Below, one piece after another: positions 1 to 8,450 of a stretch of 64,000 bases of DNA (position 1 is its first letter; every line of letters starts with the position of its first letter). A program made the translations under genes and the position numbers. The notes under the pieces were generated by a model. The model was not told the DNA's origin and did not search any database. It saw nothing but the letters and a program-made list of their open reading frames with translations. Location: positions 2,542,001 to 2,606,000 of the forward strand of contig NZ_JAVDYG010000001.1 in the NCBI RefSeq assembly GCF_031458325.1. Direction: 5' to 3'. Source of the DNA: Nocardioides marmoribigeumensis (lineage in GTDB: Bacteria > Actinomycetota > Actinomycetes > Propionibacteriales > Nocardioidaceae).

Positions 1-2031
1 CCCGGCGACGGGCGGGTCAACCCGGTGGACGTGACCACCGCGCTGGCCAAGGGTGCGCGGCAGCTCGGCGTGCGGGTGGTCGAGGGCGTGCGGGTCGAGG
101 AGGTGCTGGTCTCGACAAGCTCGACCACCGAGAGAGTGACCGGCGTACGCACGTCCACCGGCGAGACGGTCGAGGCGGAGTACGTCGTCAACTGCGCCGG
201 CATGTGGGCACGCGAGCTCGGCGCGCAGAACGGCCTGGTGATCCCCAACCAGGCCGCGGAGCACTACTACCTGATCACCGACACGATCGACGGGATGGAC
301 CCGGACGCACCGATCTTCGAGGACCCCGCGTCCTACGGCTACTACCGCGAGGAGGGCGGCGGCATGATGGTCGGGCTCTTCGAGCCCCGGGCCTCGCCGT
401 GGAAGGTCGAGGGCATCCCTCGGGACTTCTCGTTCGGCACGCTCCCGCCCGACTGGGACCGCATGGCGCCGTTCCTGGAGAAGGCCATGGCGCGCGTGCC
501 GGTCACGCTCGAGGTCGGCGTGCGCACGTTCTTCTGCGGTCCGGAGTCGTTCACGCCGGACCTCTCGCCCGCGGTCGGCGAGGCGCCGGGGATCCGCGGC
601 TACTTCGTCGCCGCCGGGATGAACTCCGTGGGCATCCTGTCGGCCGGCGGGCTCGGCCGCGTCCTCGCGCACTGGATCGTCGAGGGCCGCCCCGACGTCG
701 ACGTCACCGGCTTCGACGTGGCTCGCTTCCGGCCCTGGCAGGCCGACGACGCCTACCGGGCCGCGCGCACGACCGAGATCCTCGGCACGGTGTACGCCGC
801 GCACACACCCGGCAAGCAGCTCACCTCCGCACGCGACCAGCTGCTCTCACCCGTGCACGACCGGCTCGTCGAGCAGGGCGGACTCATGCGCGAGGTCTCC
901 GGGTGGGAGGGGGCCGACTGGTTCGCCGGTCCCGGCGAGCACCCGGATCCCCAGCCCACGTGGGGACGCGCGCCGTGGTTCGAGCAGTGGGAGGCGGAGC
1001 ACCGCGCGGTCCGCGAGGCTGTGGGCCTGATGGACATGAGCTTCATGGCCAAGCTCCGCGTGCGGGGCGAGGGTGCCGGCCGTGTGCTCGACCACCTGTC
1101 TGCGGGCCCCGTCGACGGGCCGACCGAGACGATCACCTACACCCAGTGGCTCAACGAGGGCGGTCGCATCGAGGCCGACCTCACCGTCACCAAGCTCGCC
1201 GACGACGACTTCCTCGTCGTCGCCTCCGACACCGCCCACGGCCACGTGCTCGCGTGGCTCGGTCGCCACCTGACCGACGGGGTCACGGTCACCGACGTGA
1301 CCACCGACTACGGCCAGCTCAACGTCCAGGGCCCTCGCTCCCGCGAGGTCCTCGCGACCCTCACCGACGCCGACCTGTCGACCGAGTCGTTCCCGTTCCG
1401 CACGGCCCGCTGGGTCACCCTCGCCCACGTCGAGGTGCTGCTCGTGCGCATCACCTACCTCGGCGAGCTCGGCTACGAGCTCTACGTCCCCGCCGGCCAC
1501 GCCGTCGGGGTGTACGACGCCGTCGCGGCGGCGGGCGCGGCGTACGGCCTGCGGCCGGTGGGCCTCAAGGCCCTTGCCTCGTTGAGGATGGAGAAGGCCT
1601 ACCGCGACTTCGGCCACGACATCGACAACACCGACTGCCCGCTCGAGGTCGGTCTCGGGTTCGCCCTCGACCTGGACAAGCCGTTCCTCGGCCGCGACGC
1701 GGTGCTCGCGCGCAAGTCAGCCGATGGGGAGCGGGGCGGCATGAGGCAACGGCTGGTCCAGCTGCGCCTCACCGACCCTGAGCCCCTGCTGTTCCACGCC
1801 GAGGTCGTGCACCGCGACGGTGAGGCGGTCGGCTACGTCCGCGCGGCGTCGTACGGCTGGACGCTCGGCGGGGCGGTCGGTCTCGCGTTCGTCTCCCACG
1901 GCGACGAGCCGGTCACGCCGGAGTGGCTGCGCACCGGCACGTGGGAGGTCGACGTCGCCGGCACCTGTCACCCGGCCGAGGTGTCGCTGCGGCCGATGTA
2001 CGACCCGGCCGGCGAGCGGATCAAGGTCTGA
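1..2031 (+). CDS. FAD-dependent dehydrogenase with GcvT domain (sarcosine/dimethylglycine dehydrogenase-like), 5' partial
   Basis: The open frame runs in from the window edge, so the true start and the N-terminal GxGxxG FAD motif are missing; 676 codons remain. The first ~230 residues match the back half of a DAO-type FAD domain (RVNPVDVT, NCAGMWAREL, AAGMNSVGI). From about residue 260 there is a GcvT-like aminomethyltransferase fold (GLMDMSFMAK, NVQGPRSREVL, LGELGYELYVP, GLKALASLRMEK) and a GcvT C-terminal barrel. Such fusions oxidise N-methyl groups of glycine derivatives and pass the one-carbon unit to tetrahydrofolate; the exact substrate (sarcosine, dimethylglycine or other) cannot be told. 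An 8-residue stretch (VSTSSTTE) near the start is encoded by a dispersed repeat. Family assignment is firm, substrate is not. Confidence 0.9.
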   Translation, partial: PGDGRVNPVDVTTALAKGARQLGVRVVEGVRVEEVLVSTSSTTERVTGVRTSTGETVEAEYVVNCAGMWARELGAQNGLVIPNQAAEHYYLITDTIDGMDPDAPIFEDPASYGYYREEGGGMMVGLFEPRASPWKVEGIPRDFSFGTLPPDWDRMAPFLEKAMARVPVTLEVGVRTFFCGPESFTPDLSPAVGEAPGIRGYFVAAGMNSVGILSAGGLGRVLAHWIVEGRPDVDVTGFDVARFRPWQADDAYRAARTTEILGTVYAAHTPGKQLTSARDQLLSPVHDRLVEQGGLMREVSGWEGADWFAGPGEHPDPQPTWGRAPWFEQWEAEHRAVREAVGLMDMSFMAKLRVRGEGAGRVLDHLSAGPVDGPTETITYTQWLNEGGRIEADLTVTKLADDDFLVVASDTAHGHVLAWLGRHLTDGVTVTDVTTDYGQLNVQGPRSREVLATLTDADLSTESFPFRTARWVTLAHVEVLLVRITYLGELGYELYVPAGHAVGVYDAVAAAGAAYGLRPVGLKALASLRMEKAYRDFGHDIDNTDCPLEVGLGFALDLDKPFLGRDAVLARKSADGERGGMRQRLVQLRLTDPEPLLFHAEVVHRDGEAVGYVRAASYGWTLGGAVGLAFVSHGDEPVTPEWLRTGTWEVDVAGTCHPAEVSLRPMYDPAGERIKV
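107..129. repeat. Dispersed palindromic repeat inside the flavoprotein gene
   Basis: This 23-bp stretch reads as the reverse complement of the repeat found at 33198-33221, with arms TGGTCTCGA and TCGACCACC around AAGC. It is translated in frame as VSTSSTTE within the flavoprotein, in what looks like a loop. Other copies are at 26782, 33198, 35661, 46146 and 47201. Confidence 0.75.
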
Positions 2032-2059
2032 GACTGTCGAGCAACCCCACCGCGCGCCC

Positions 2060-2179
2060 TTGACGAAGGAACGCGCACTCGCACTGATCACCCGACTGGC
2101 CAAGACTCACGGCGTCGCGCTCGGAGTGGTCGCCCTCGCGATCAACGCCGCCAGCCGTCGCCGTGCCGACGAGGTCTGA
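2060..2179 (+). CDS. Possible 39-residue hypothetical peptide
   Basis: A TTG-initiated frame between the flavoprotein and the acs terminus would encode a 39-residue peptide with a basic start (TKERAL), a hydrophobic middle (GVALGVVALAINAA) and a basic end (SRRRADEV). No clear ribosome binding site precedes it. The alternative is that the 160-bp stretch is non-coding. No family recognised. Confidence 0.25.
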   Translation: MTKERALALITRLAKTHGVALGVVALAINAASRRRADEV

Positions 2180-2193
2180 CAGGCCCGGCCCGC

Positions 2194-4176
2194 TCAGTCC
2201 TCGTCGGCCTTCCCGGAGCTGATGCCCTCGCTGATCTGGTCCATCACCCCGGAGTCGGCGAGCGTGGTCACGTCACCGACGTCGCGGTTCTCGGCGACGT
2301 CCTTGAGCAGCCGGCGCATGATCTTGCCCGACCGCGTCTTCGGCAGCTCGGGGACGACCAGGATCGACTTCGGCTTGGCGATCGCCCCGATCTCCTTGGC
2401 GACGTGGTCGCGCAGCTCCTTGATCAGGTCGTCAGGCGCCTCCTCGCCGCCCTCGAGCGCCGACTCGCGCAGGATCACGAACGCGTTGACCGCCTGGCCG
2501 GTCTGCTCGTCCTTGGCGCCCACGACGGCGGCCTCGGCCACCCTCGGGTGGGACACCAGGGCGGACTCGATCTCGGTCGTCGAGAGCCGGTGCCCGGAGA
2601 CGTTCATGACGTCGTCCACGCGGCCGAGGAGCCAGATGTCCCCGTCGTCGTCGAGCTTGGCACCGTCCCCCGCGAAGTAGTAGCCCTGCTTCTCGAACCG
2701 CTGCCAGTAGGTCTCCTTGAAGCGCTCGTCGTCGCCCCACAACGTCCGCAGCATCGCCGGCCACGGCTCGGTGAGCACGAGGTAGCCGCCCCGGCCGTTG
2801 CCGACGGGCTCGCCCTCGTCGTCGACCACCTCGGCGGAGATCCCGGGCAGTGCCTTCATCGCCGAGCCGGGCTTGCCCGCCGTGACCCCGGGGAGCGGAC
2901 TGATCATGAGCTGGCCGGTCTCGGTCTGCCACCAGGTGTCCATGACCGGACACCTGTTGCCGCCGATGTTCTCGCGGTACCAGATGTAGGCCTCGGGGTT
3001 GATCGGCTCCCCGACCGAGCCGAGGAGGCGCAGCGAGGAGAGGTCGGCCCTCGCGGGGATCTCCTTGCCCCACTTCATGAAGGTGCGGATCGCAGTCGGG
3101 GCGCAGTAGAGGATCGTCACGCCGTACTTCTCGATGATCTCCCACCACCTGCCCTTGTGGGGCGTGTCCGGGGTGCCCTCGTACATCACCGAGGTCGCGC
3201 CGTTCGCCAGCGGGCCGTAGACGATGTAGCTGTGCCCGGTGACCCAGCCGATGTCGGCCGCGGTCCAGAAGATGTCGGTCTCGGGCTTGAGGTCGAACAC
3301 CGCCCAGTGCGTGTAGGACGTGCCGACCAGGTAGCCACCGGTCGTGTGCAGGATGCCCTTGGGCTTGCCGGTCGTGCCCGAGGTGTACATCACGTAGAGC
3401 GGGTGCTCGCTCTCGAACGCCTCCGCGGTGTGCTCGGTGCTCGCGCCCTCGACGACGTCGTGCCACCACACGTCGCGGCCGTCGGTCCACTCGACGTCCT
3501 GCCCGGTCCGGCGCACGACGAGCACGCTGCGGACGTCAGGGCACTGGCTCACCGCCTCGTCGACGGCCGGCTTCAGCGCGGCCGGCGCTCCGCGACGGTA
3601 GCCGCCGTCGGCGGTGATCACCACGCGCGCGTCACAGTCCTGGATGCGGTCACGAAGCGCCGAGGACGAGAAGCCGCCGAACACGACCGTGTGCGGCGCA
3701 CCGATGCGTGCGCAGGCGAGCATCGCGACCACCGTCTCGGGGATCATCGGCATGTAGATCGCGACCCGGTCGCCCTTCTCGACGCCCAGGTCCACCAGGG
3801 CGTTGGCCGCCTGGCAGACCGAGTCCTTCAGCTCGCCGTAGGTGATGTCTCGGGTGTCGTCGTCCGGCTCACCGACCCAGTGGAAGGCCACCTTGTCGCC
3901 CTTGCCGTCCGCGACGTGGCGGTCCACGCAGTTGTGGGCGACGTTGAGCTTGCCTCCCACGAACCACTTCGCGAAGGGCGCGTCGTCCCAGTCGAGCACC
4001 GTGTCCCACCGCGTGTCCCAGGAGAGTCGCTCCGCGGCCTTCTCCCAGAAGGCGATGCGGTCCCGGTCGGCCTCGTCGTAGGCCTCGGCCGTGACGTTCG
4101 CGTGGTCGGCGAGGTCCTGAGGGGGCTCGAAACGGCGCTCCTCGTGGGACAGGTTGGCCAGCGTCTCGTCGCTCAT
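2194..4176 (-). CDS. acs: Acetyl-CoA synthetase
   Basis: 660 residues, the normal length for AMP-forming acetyl-CoA synthetase (acetate + ATP + CoA to acetyl-CoA + AMP + PPi). The N-terminal ACAS_N region is followed by the adenylation domain with the P-loop-like YTSGTTGKPKG, the WWQTETG motif, and the C-terminal motif with the acetylatable lysine (PKTRSGKIMRR). The ATG at 4176 is chosen because it overlaps the stop of the upstream satP gene by 4 bp (ATGA), implying translational coupling; longer frames run through satP in another register and are not real. Acetate import by SatP and activation by Acs form one pathway, feeding the TCA and glyoxylate cycles. Confidence 0.96.
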   Translation of the reverse strand: MSDETLANLSHEERRFEPPQDLADHANVTAEAYDEADRDRIAFWEKAAERLSWDTRWDTVLDWDDAPFAKWFVGGKLNVAHNCVDRHVADGKGDKVAFHWVGEPDDDTRDITYGELKDSVCQAANALVDLGVEKGDRVAIYMPMIPETVVAMLACARIGAPHTVVFGGFSSSALRDRIQDCDARVVITADGGYRRGAPAALKPAVDEAVSQCPDVRSVLVVRRTGQDVEWTDGRDVWWHDVVEGASTEHTAEAFESEHPLYVMYTSGTTGKPKGILHTTGGYLVGTSYTHWAVFDLKPETDIFWTAADIGWVTGHSYIVYGPLANGATSVMYEGTPDTPHKGRWWEIIEKYGVTILYCAPTAIRTFMKWGKEIPARADLSSLRLLGSVGEPINPEAYIWYRENIGGNRCPVMDTWWQTETGQLMISPLPGVTAGKPGSAMKALPGISAEVVDDEGEPVGNGRGGYLVLTEPWPAMLRTLWGDDERFKETYWQRFEKQGYYFAGDGAKLDDDGDIWLLGRVDDVMNVSGHRLSTTEIESALVSHPRVAEAAVVGAKDEQTGQAVNAFVILRESALEGGEEAPDDLIKELRDHVAKEIGAIAKPKSILVVPELPKTRSGKIMRRLLKDVAENRDVGDVTTLADSGVMDQISEGISSGKADED

Positions 4177-4793
4177 GACGAGCGGGCTCCCACCGGGAGC
4201 AGCTGGCGCTGGTGGGTGAACGCGGTGACTCCCGCGAAGGAGGCGTACCAGGCCGCCAGTGCGGTCAGCAGGCCGAGGTAGCCACCCACCTTGTGGATGC
4301 CGTCGGAGGTGGCGAACTCGCCCCAGGCAAGGACCAGGAAGGTGAGCGTCAGCAGGACGAAGACCGCCAACACCGCTCCGCTGACGCGCGTGGCAGCCAC
4401 GGTCATGTAGGCGGTGAAGATGCCCCAGACGAGCAGGTAGAGGCCGATCCCCTTGGCGGCGTCGGCCGGGGGGATCTTGTCGACGCCGGAGTGACCGGTC
4501 AGCCACCAGAACGACACCCAGAAGGCGCCGTACGACGAGAACGCGGTCGCACCGAAGGTGTTGCCCTTGGCGAACTCCCACATGCCGGCAGCGAACTGGG
4601 CGATGCCGCCGTAGGCCAGCGCGAGCCCGAAGACGACGGGTTCGACGGAGGCCGGCACCAAGCCGGCGTTGACGGCACTGAGCACGGCCGTGGTCAGCGC
4701 GAACGCTGCCAGTCCCAGCGGCGCTGGGTCGGCGATGTGGGACCCGGGCAACGAGGCCCGGGGCAGCGGTTCCTGTGTGTGGTGCTCGGACAT
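4173..4793 (-). CDS. satP: Acetate uptake transporter, SatP/YaaH (GPR1/FUN34) family
   Basis: 206 residues with about six membrane segments. The family signature near the N-terminus is present as ADPAPLGLAAFALTT (usually NPAPLGL), and the interior has the family's GGIAQFAAGMWEFAKGNTFG and SYGAFWVSFW segments. These proteins import acetate or succinate, or act as acetate channels, in the cytoplasmic membrane. A GAGGGGAG ribosome binding site lies 6-7 bp before the ATG at 4793. It overlaps acs by ATGA, so the two form an operon for acetate uptake and activation. A CRP-type palindrome lies 24 bp upstream of the start. Confidence 0.92.
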   Translation of the reverse strand: MSEHHTQEPLPRASLPGSHIADPAPLGLAAFALTTAVLSAVNAGLVPASVEPVVFGLALAYGGIAQFAAGMWEFAKGNTFGATAFSSYGAFWVSFWWLTGHSGVDKIPPADAAKGIGLYLLVWGIFTAYMTVAATRVSGAVLAVFVLLTLTFLVLAWGEFATSDGIHKVGGYLGLLTALAAWYASFAGVTAFTHQRQLLPVGARSS

Positions 4794-4816
4794 GATGTGC
4801 TCCCCTCGAGTGGAGA

Positions 4817-4832
4817 CGTGAACCAGGTCACA
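4817..4832 (-). promoter_or_regulatory. CRP/GlxR-type operator upstream of satP-acs
   Basis: On the coding strand of satP-acs this reads TGTGACCTGGTTCACG, i.e. TGTGA-N6-TCACG, one mismatch from the classic TGTGA-N6-TCACA consensus of cAMP-responsive CRP/GlxR regulators. It ends 24 bp before the satP start. Acetate activation genes are known CRP targets in actinobacteria; that this site is used here is inference. Confidence 0.6.
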
Positions 4833-4916
4833 CCTCAGCCCTGCGGTGCCCGAAACTCACGGTCTGATGCACGGCCGCCGAAGGAGCCCGGGACAAGCCC
4901 GTCGGACCCGAGCAGG

Positions 4917-5615
4917 TCAGAACCGTTGCAGGCCCTTGACGTGAAAACCGGTCCAGCGCGAGACACGGTCCTCGCTCGCATGCGGGAAGCGCCGGATCGC
5001 CGTCCGGACCCAGCCGTCGCGGGTCCACCGGAACGTCTTGACCACGCCCTCGAAGTCGCTGTCGTTCGGCGGGTCGTTGCGGTACGCCGTGCGGAAGCGC
5101 ACCACGCCCGGAGCGTCGGAGGTCGTGCGGAGCCAGCCGCCGACGTACATCACCGAGCTGTCGACGTACCAGAGCCCCTGGTAGCCGCGCCCCGGCGCGC
5201 GCAGCGTCACCAGCCGGCCGGCGCGCAGGGTGAGCGACTGGAAGAGCTCGGCGTGCGCGCCCTGGGTGCGCCCGAAGAACAGCTCGGCACCGCGGCGGCC
5301 GTCGACGTCCGCGGCACCCTGCCAGAGCGGGCCGTACCAGTACTCCGTCGGCTTGGTGGCGCGCACGACCCGGCTGCCGAGCTGGACGCGCAGGGTGGCG
5401 GTGCCGTGGGCGGCGCCGTCCTTCCCGCTCCGCGCGAGGCCGACCGCGTCAGGGGTCCCGTCACCGTCGACGTCGGCGTGGGCCACCACGTGGCAGCGGG
5501 CCACGCCGGAGCAGGGGCCGGCCGCCTGGGCGGACGAGGCGGGGAGGACGGCCGCTCCGGTGACGAGGAGGCCGAGCGCGAGCAGGCGGGAGGGGATCCG
5601 AGGCATGACCGACAT
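4917..5615 (-). CDS. Secreted hypothetical protein with an FG-GAP/EF-like DxDxDG motif
   Basis: 232 residues beginning with a clear Sec signal peptide (hydrophobic LLALGLLVTGAAVLP, predicted cleavage after SAQA). The mature N-terminus contains HADVDGDGTPDAVGLA, a calcium-binding DxDxDG loop as in FG-GAP/VCBS repeats or dockerins. Two cysteines near the mature N-terminus (CSGVARC) may form a disulphide. The rest is a beta-rich domain without a name I recognise. The start at 5615 is supported by GAAGGG 7 bp upstream; a second ATG at 5606 is possible. It is a single gene, divergent from the crotonase. Function unknown; probably exported. Confidence 0.75.
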   Translation of the reverse strand: MSVMPRIPSRLLALGLLVTGAAVLPASSAQAAGPCSGVARCHVVAHADVDGDGTPDAVGLARSGKDGAAHGTATLRVQLGSRVVRATKPTEYWYGPLWQGAADVDGRRGAELFFGRTQGAHAELFQSLTLRAGRLVTLRAPGRGYQGLWYVDSSVMYVGGWLRTTSDAPGVVRFRTAYRNDPPNDSDFEGVVKTFRWTRDGWVRTAIRRFPHASEDRVSRWTGFHVKGLQRF

Positions 5616-5696
5616 GGTGGCCCTTCGTGGTGGCAGGACGGTGAACGCCGCGCGTCCTGGTGGTGGTCGAGCAGGGTCGAGGTGTTCACTGCCCGG

Positions 5697-6623
5697 ATGG
5701 ACGCCCCTGCACCTGACGAAGGAGCCGCGCCGTGGCGCGGTGATACCGACGACTCCGTCGACGAGGAGATCGCCCACCCGACCCTGACCTACCAGCGCAC
5801 GGGCCGCGTGGCGCGGCTGACGTTCGACCGGCCGGCGGCCGGCAACGCGATCACCGCGGACACCCCGTTCGACCTGGCGGCCGCCGTCGAGCGGGCCGAC
5901 CGCGACCCGCGGGTGCACGTGATCCTGCTGTCGGGGCGGGGCAAGGGGTTCTGCGGCGGCTACGACCTGTCCTTGTGGGCCGAGCAGCGCATCGCCAACC
6001 ACGAGCCCGGCGAGGTCTGGGACCCGATGGTCGACTACGCGATGATGAGCCGCTTCACCAAGGGCTACGCGTCGCTGCTGCACGCGGACAAGCCGACGGT
6101 GGCCAAGGTGCACGGGTTCTGCGTGGCGGGCGGCACGGACATCGCGCTGCACTGCGACCAGATCGTCATCGCCGACGACGCCAAGATCGGCTACCCGCCC
6201 ACCCGGGTCTGGGGCGTGCCGTCGGCGGGGATGTGGGCGCACCGCCTGGGCGACCAGCGGGCCAAGCGGCTGCTCCTCACCGGCGACTGCCTCTCGGGGG
6301 TCGAGGCGGCCGCGTGGGGCCTGGCCGTGGAGTCCGCGCCGGCCGACCGCCTCGACGAGCGGGCCGAGGTGCTCGTGCAGCGGATCGCCGCGATGCCGGT
6401 CAACCAGCTGATGATGGTCAAGCTCGCGCTCAACCACGCGCTGCTGAGCCAGGGCGTCGCGACCTCGCAGATGGTGAGCACCGTCTTCGACGGCATCTCA
6501 CGGCACACCCGCGAGGGCTACGCGTTCCAGCAGCGGGCCGAGGCCGTCGGCTTCCGGCAGGCGGTCCGGGAGCGCGACGGGTCGCCGTACGACGACGCGG
6601 GGCCCTCGACCCACAAGGGGTGA
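5697..6623 (+). CDS. Enoyl-CoA hydratase/isomerase family protein (crotonase)
   Basis: 308 residues, typical for a crotonase with a 30-residue N-terminal extension. The fold shows the oxyanion-hole segments (GRGKGFCGGYDL and VHGFCVAGGTDIAL), the NAITAD region for CoA binding, and a helical C-terminus (MPVNQLMMVKLALNHAL). The crotonase catalytic glutamate region reads KIGYPPTRVWGVPSAGMW, so the usual acid pair of genuine hydratases is not obvious and the reaction could be hydration, isomerisation or another CoA-thioester chemistry. It is a single gene; the upstream intergenic holds a partial copy of the dispersed repeat around 5662-5684. Confidence 0.88.
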   Translation: MDAPAPDEGAAPWRGDTDDSVDEEIAHPTLTYQRTGRVARLTFDRPAAGNAITADTPFDLAAAVERADRDPRVHVILLSGRGKGFCGGYDLSLWAEQRIANHEPGEVWDPMVDYAMMSRFTKGYASLLHADKPTVAKVHGFCVAGGTDIALHCDQIVIADDAKIGYPPTRVWGVPSAGMWAHRLGDQRAKRLLLTGDCLSGVEAAAWGLAVESAPADRLDERAEVLVQRIAAMPVNQLMMVKLALNHALLSQGVATSQMVSTVFDGISRHTREGYAFQQRAEAVGFRQAVRERDGSPYDDAGPSTHKG

Positions 6624-6636
6624 GCCTCGGTCAGGG

Positions 6637-6822
6637 TCAGGCGGGGTGACGCTGCTCGAGCGCGGCCCGGCGGGCGGCCTGTTCGAGGGCGGTCCGGCGG
6701 GACTGCTCGGCGGTGTCGCGCTCCACCTCGTGGGCGCGAGCGACGTCGAACCCCCAGATGGCGGCACAGCCGACGACGGCGGTCGTCATGGCGACGATGG
6801 ACAGGAAGATCACGAAGGTCAT
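6637..6822 (-). CDS. Small single-pass membrane protein
   Basis: 61 residues: an N-terminal transmembrane helix (FVIFLSIVAMTTAVVGCAAIW) followed by a charged amphipathic tail (HEVERDTAEQSRRTALEQ...) that could form a coiled coil. The start is well supported by an AGGAGG 6 bp upstream of the ATG at 6822. It lies convergent to the crotonase, with the sigma-factor-associated gene downstream on the same strand side. No family recognised. The strong ribosome binding site and a hydrophobic-then-charged design argue for a real small protein. Confidence 0.65.
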   Translation of the reverse strand: MTFVIFLSIVAMTTAVVGCAAIWGFDVARAHEVERDTAEQSRRTALEQAARRAALEQRHPA

Positions 6823-6902
6823 GGTGGCCTCCTTTCGTGCTCCATCGTCCTCTCTTGTGCAGGGTTATTCAAGGGTTTGCGCAAGGTTTGTGCAAACCGG
6901 TG

Positions 6903-7766
6903 TCACGAGGAGCCCCCCGGCACGAGCCGCACCGTCGACAGCGCCTCCTCCAGCACGGCCCGACCCCGCTCGTCGGCCCCCGGGGTCGCGGTCGCCGCGA
7001 CCACCACGCCGCGATGGTCGACGTCGACCACCCACACGTCCACCCGGCTGCCCGGGCGTGGGGCCTGGACCAGCCCGCCCCCGGTGTCGACCAGGTGGTA
7101 CGGCGTGTGGAACGGACAGCGCACCGCCTCGGTCGTGCTCAGGCGCAGCCACGTGGCCGGCCGGCCGAACGCGGTGACGACCCGCGCGGGCGCGCGCTGC
7201 TCGAGGCCCGGTGCGCCTGCGACCGCGGCGACCAGGGTGGCCGGGTCGTCGGTCACGTCGACCATGCCGCGGTCGTCGTCGTCGCAGGGGGTGCGCACCA
7301 CCTGGTCGACGTCGGCGACCAGCAGGGTCACCAGCCCGGCACCTGCGCGGTGCTGCAGGTCCACCGAGGCGACGTCGCCGTGCCAGCCACGGCCGAGCCG
7401 CAGGCGCACCGTCGGCGCGTCGCGGTAGGGCGAGAGCGGGAACCAGTGGTCCCCGGCCCGGACCTGCGGCAGGTGGGGGTTGCCGGGCCAGCGGTCGAGC
7501 CCGGCGGGCCAGGTGAGGCCGGCGGTGTCGACCGGCCGGTGCCGGGACAGCTCCCCGGCCACCCCGACCCCCGCCACGACGAGCGTCGTGGCGAGGGCTG
7601 CGGCGGTGGCGTGCCGGCGGCGTCGCCGTGCCCGTCCGCGCCGCTCGATGCTCGCCAGGCCGGGCGGCTCGACGAGCAGCTCGACGTCGGCGCGCACGGC
7701 TCGTGCCCGCTCCACCCTCGCCCGGGCGGTCTCGGACAGCTGGGCGGTCGTCTCAGCTCGCGTCAT
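6903..7766 (-). CDS. Single-pass membrane protein co-encoded with the ECF sigma factor; candidate anti-sigma or hypothetical
   Basis: 287 residues. The cytoplasmic N-terminus of about 70 residues (TTAQLSETARARVERARAVR, basic RRGRARRRRRH) is followed by one transmembrane helix (AAALATTLVVAGVGVAG) and an extracytoplasmic C-terminal domain of ~190 residues. It overlaps the sigma gene by 14 bp, and AAGGAG sits 8 bp before the ATG at 7766, so it is translated with the sigma factor. That layout is typical of membrane-bound anti-sigma factors, but the zinc-binding HxxxCxxC motif of ZAS proteins is absent, and the N-terminus does not resemble a known anti-sigma domain. The role is therefore inferred from context only. 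Confidence 0.65.
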   Translation of the reverse strand: MTRAETTAQLSETARARVERARAVRADVELLVEPPGLASIERRGRARRRRRHATAAALATTLVVAGVGVAGELSRHRPVDTAGLTWPAGLDRWPGNPHLPQVRAGDHWFPLSPYRDAPTVRLRLGRGWHGDVASVDLQHRAGAGLVTLLVADVDQVVRTPCDDDDRGMVDVTDDPATLVAAVAGAPGLEQRAPARVVTAFGRPATWLRLSTTEAVRCPFHTPYHLVDTGGGLVQAPRPGSRVDVWVVDVDHRGVVVAATATPGADERGRAVLEEALSTVRLVPGGSS

Positions 7767-8334
7767 CACCGTCTCCTTCCCGCAGCACCTGGTCGAGCGC
7801 GTCACGAGCGCGGGACAGCCGCGACTTCACGGTCCCCTCGGGGACCTGGAGCGCCTCGGCCACCTCGGCCACGGACAGGTCGGAGAGGTAGTGCAGCGCC
7901 AGCACCTCCCGGTGCCGCGCGGGCAGGCGCCTCAGCGCCCGCACCACGTCGAGGTGCTCCTCGGGGCCCGGCAGGTCGGCCTCTCGCTCGGACTCCACCA
8001 CCCGGCGCACGCGCAGCCAGCCGCGGACCTTGCGCACCCGGTTGCGGTGCAGGTTGAGGGCGACCGTGCGCAGCCACGCCTCGGGGTTGTCGACCTGGGC
8101 GAGACGGGACGGCAGGGCGGCCGCGCGCACGAACGCCTCCTGCACGACGTCCTCGGCCTCCGCGAGGTCGCCGGTGACGGCGTACAGCTGGACGACGAGC
8201 CGCCGGTAGCCGCCGTGGAACACCTCGGCGAGCAGCTGGCCGGGGGTGACGTCGACGTACGCCGACGGCACGACCCCGTCCACCGGGCCGGACCGGTGCG
8301 CCCGCGTGAGGAGCAGGCTCTCGCGCTGGTCCAC
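7753..8334 (-). CDS. ECF (group IV) RNA polymerase sigma factor, SigE-like
   Basis: 193 residues with sigma region 2 (YAVTGDLAEAEDVVQEAFVRA) and region 4 (LPARHREVLALHYLSDLSV... VPEGTVKSRLSRARDAL). The start is GTG at 8334, with AGGAGG exactly 6 bp upstream. No region 3, no C-terminal extension. It is the first gene of a two-gene operon with a membrane protein overlapping by 14 bp. A GGAACC motif about 75 bp upstream may be its own ECF-type promoter. Targets and signal cannot be told. Confidence 0.93.
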   Translation of the reverse strand: MDQRESLLLTRAHRSGPVDGVVPSAYVDVTPGQLLAEVFHGGYRRLVVQLYAVTGDLAEAEDVVQEAFVRAAALPSRLAQVDNPEAWLRTVALNLHRNRVRKVRGWLRVRRVVESEREADLPGPEEHLDVVRALRRLPARHREVLALHYLSDLSVAEVAEALQVPEGTVKSRLSRARDALDQVLREGDGDDAS

Positions 8335-8380
8335 GGGCCACCTCCTCCGCCTCGAGGGCGCCGGGAAGGCGCCCTGATGA

Positions 8381-8410
8381 GACGACACCCCACCAGCGTC
8401 CCCGGGTTCC
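8381..8410 (-). promoter_or_regulatory. Possible ECF-type autoregulated promoter of the sigma operon
   Basis: On the minus strand GGAACC (8410-8405) is followed after about 18 bp by GTCGTC (8386-8381), resembling the GGAAC...CGTC/GTC elements used by ECF sigma factors. The spacer is 1-2 bp longer than usual. A GC-rich hairpin (8356-8374) lies between it and the ribosome binding site. Confidence 0.3.
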
Positions 8411-8450
8411 ACGCCCCCGGCAATGGCAGGGCAGGTCTGGACCGCCGGCC

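Noticed and set aside
2404-4281. Long open frame (625 codons) on the strand opposite acs
   Set aside because: It is rich in Arg, Gly and Val, without known domains, and fully antisense to a clear acetyl-CoA synthetase. Such frames are usual in GC-rich coding DNA.
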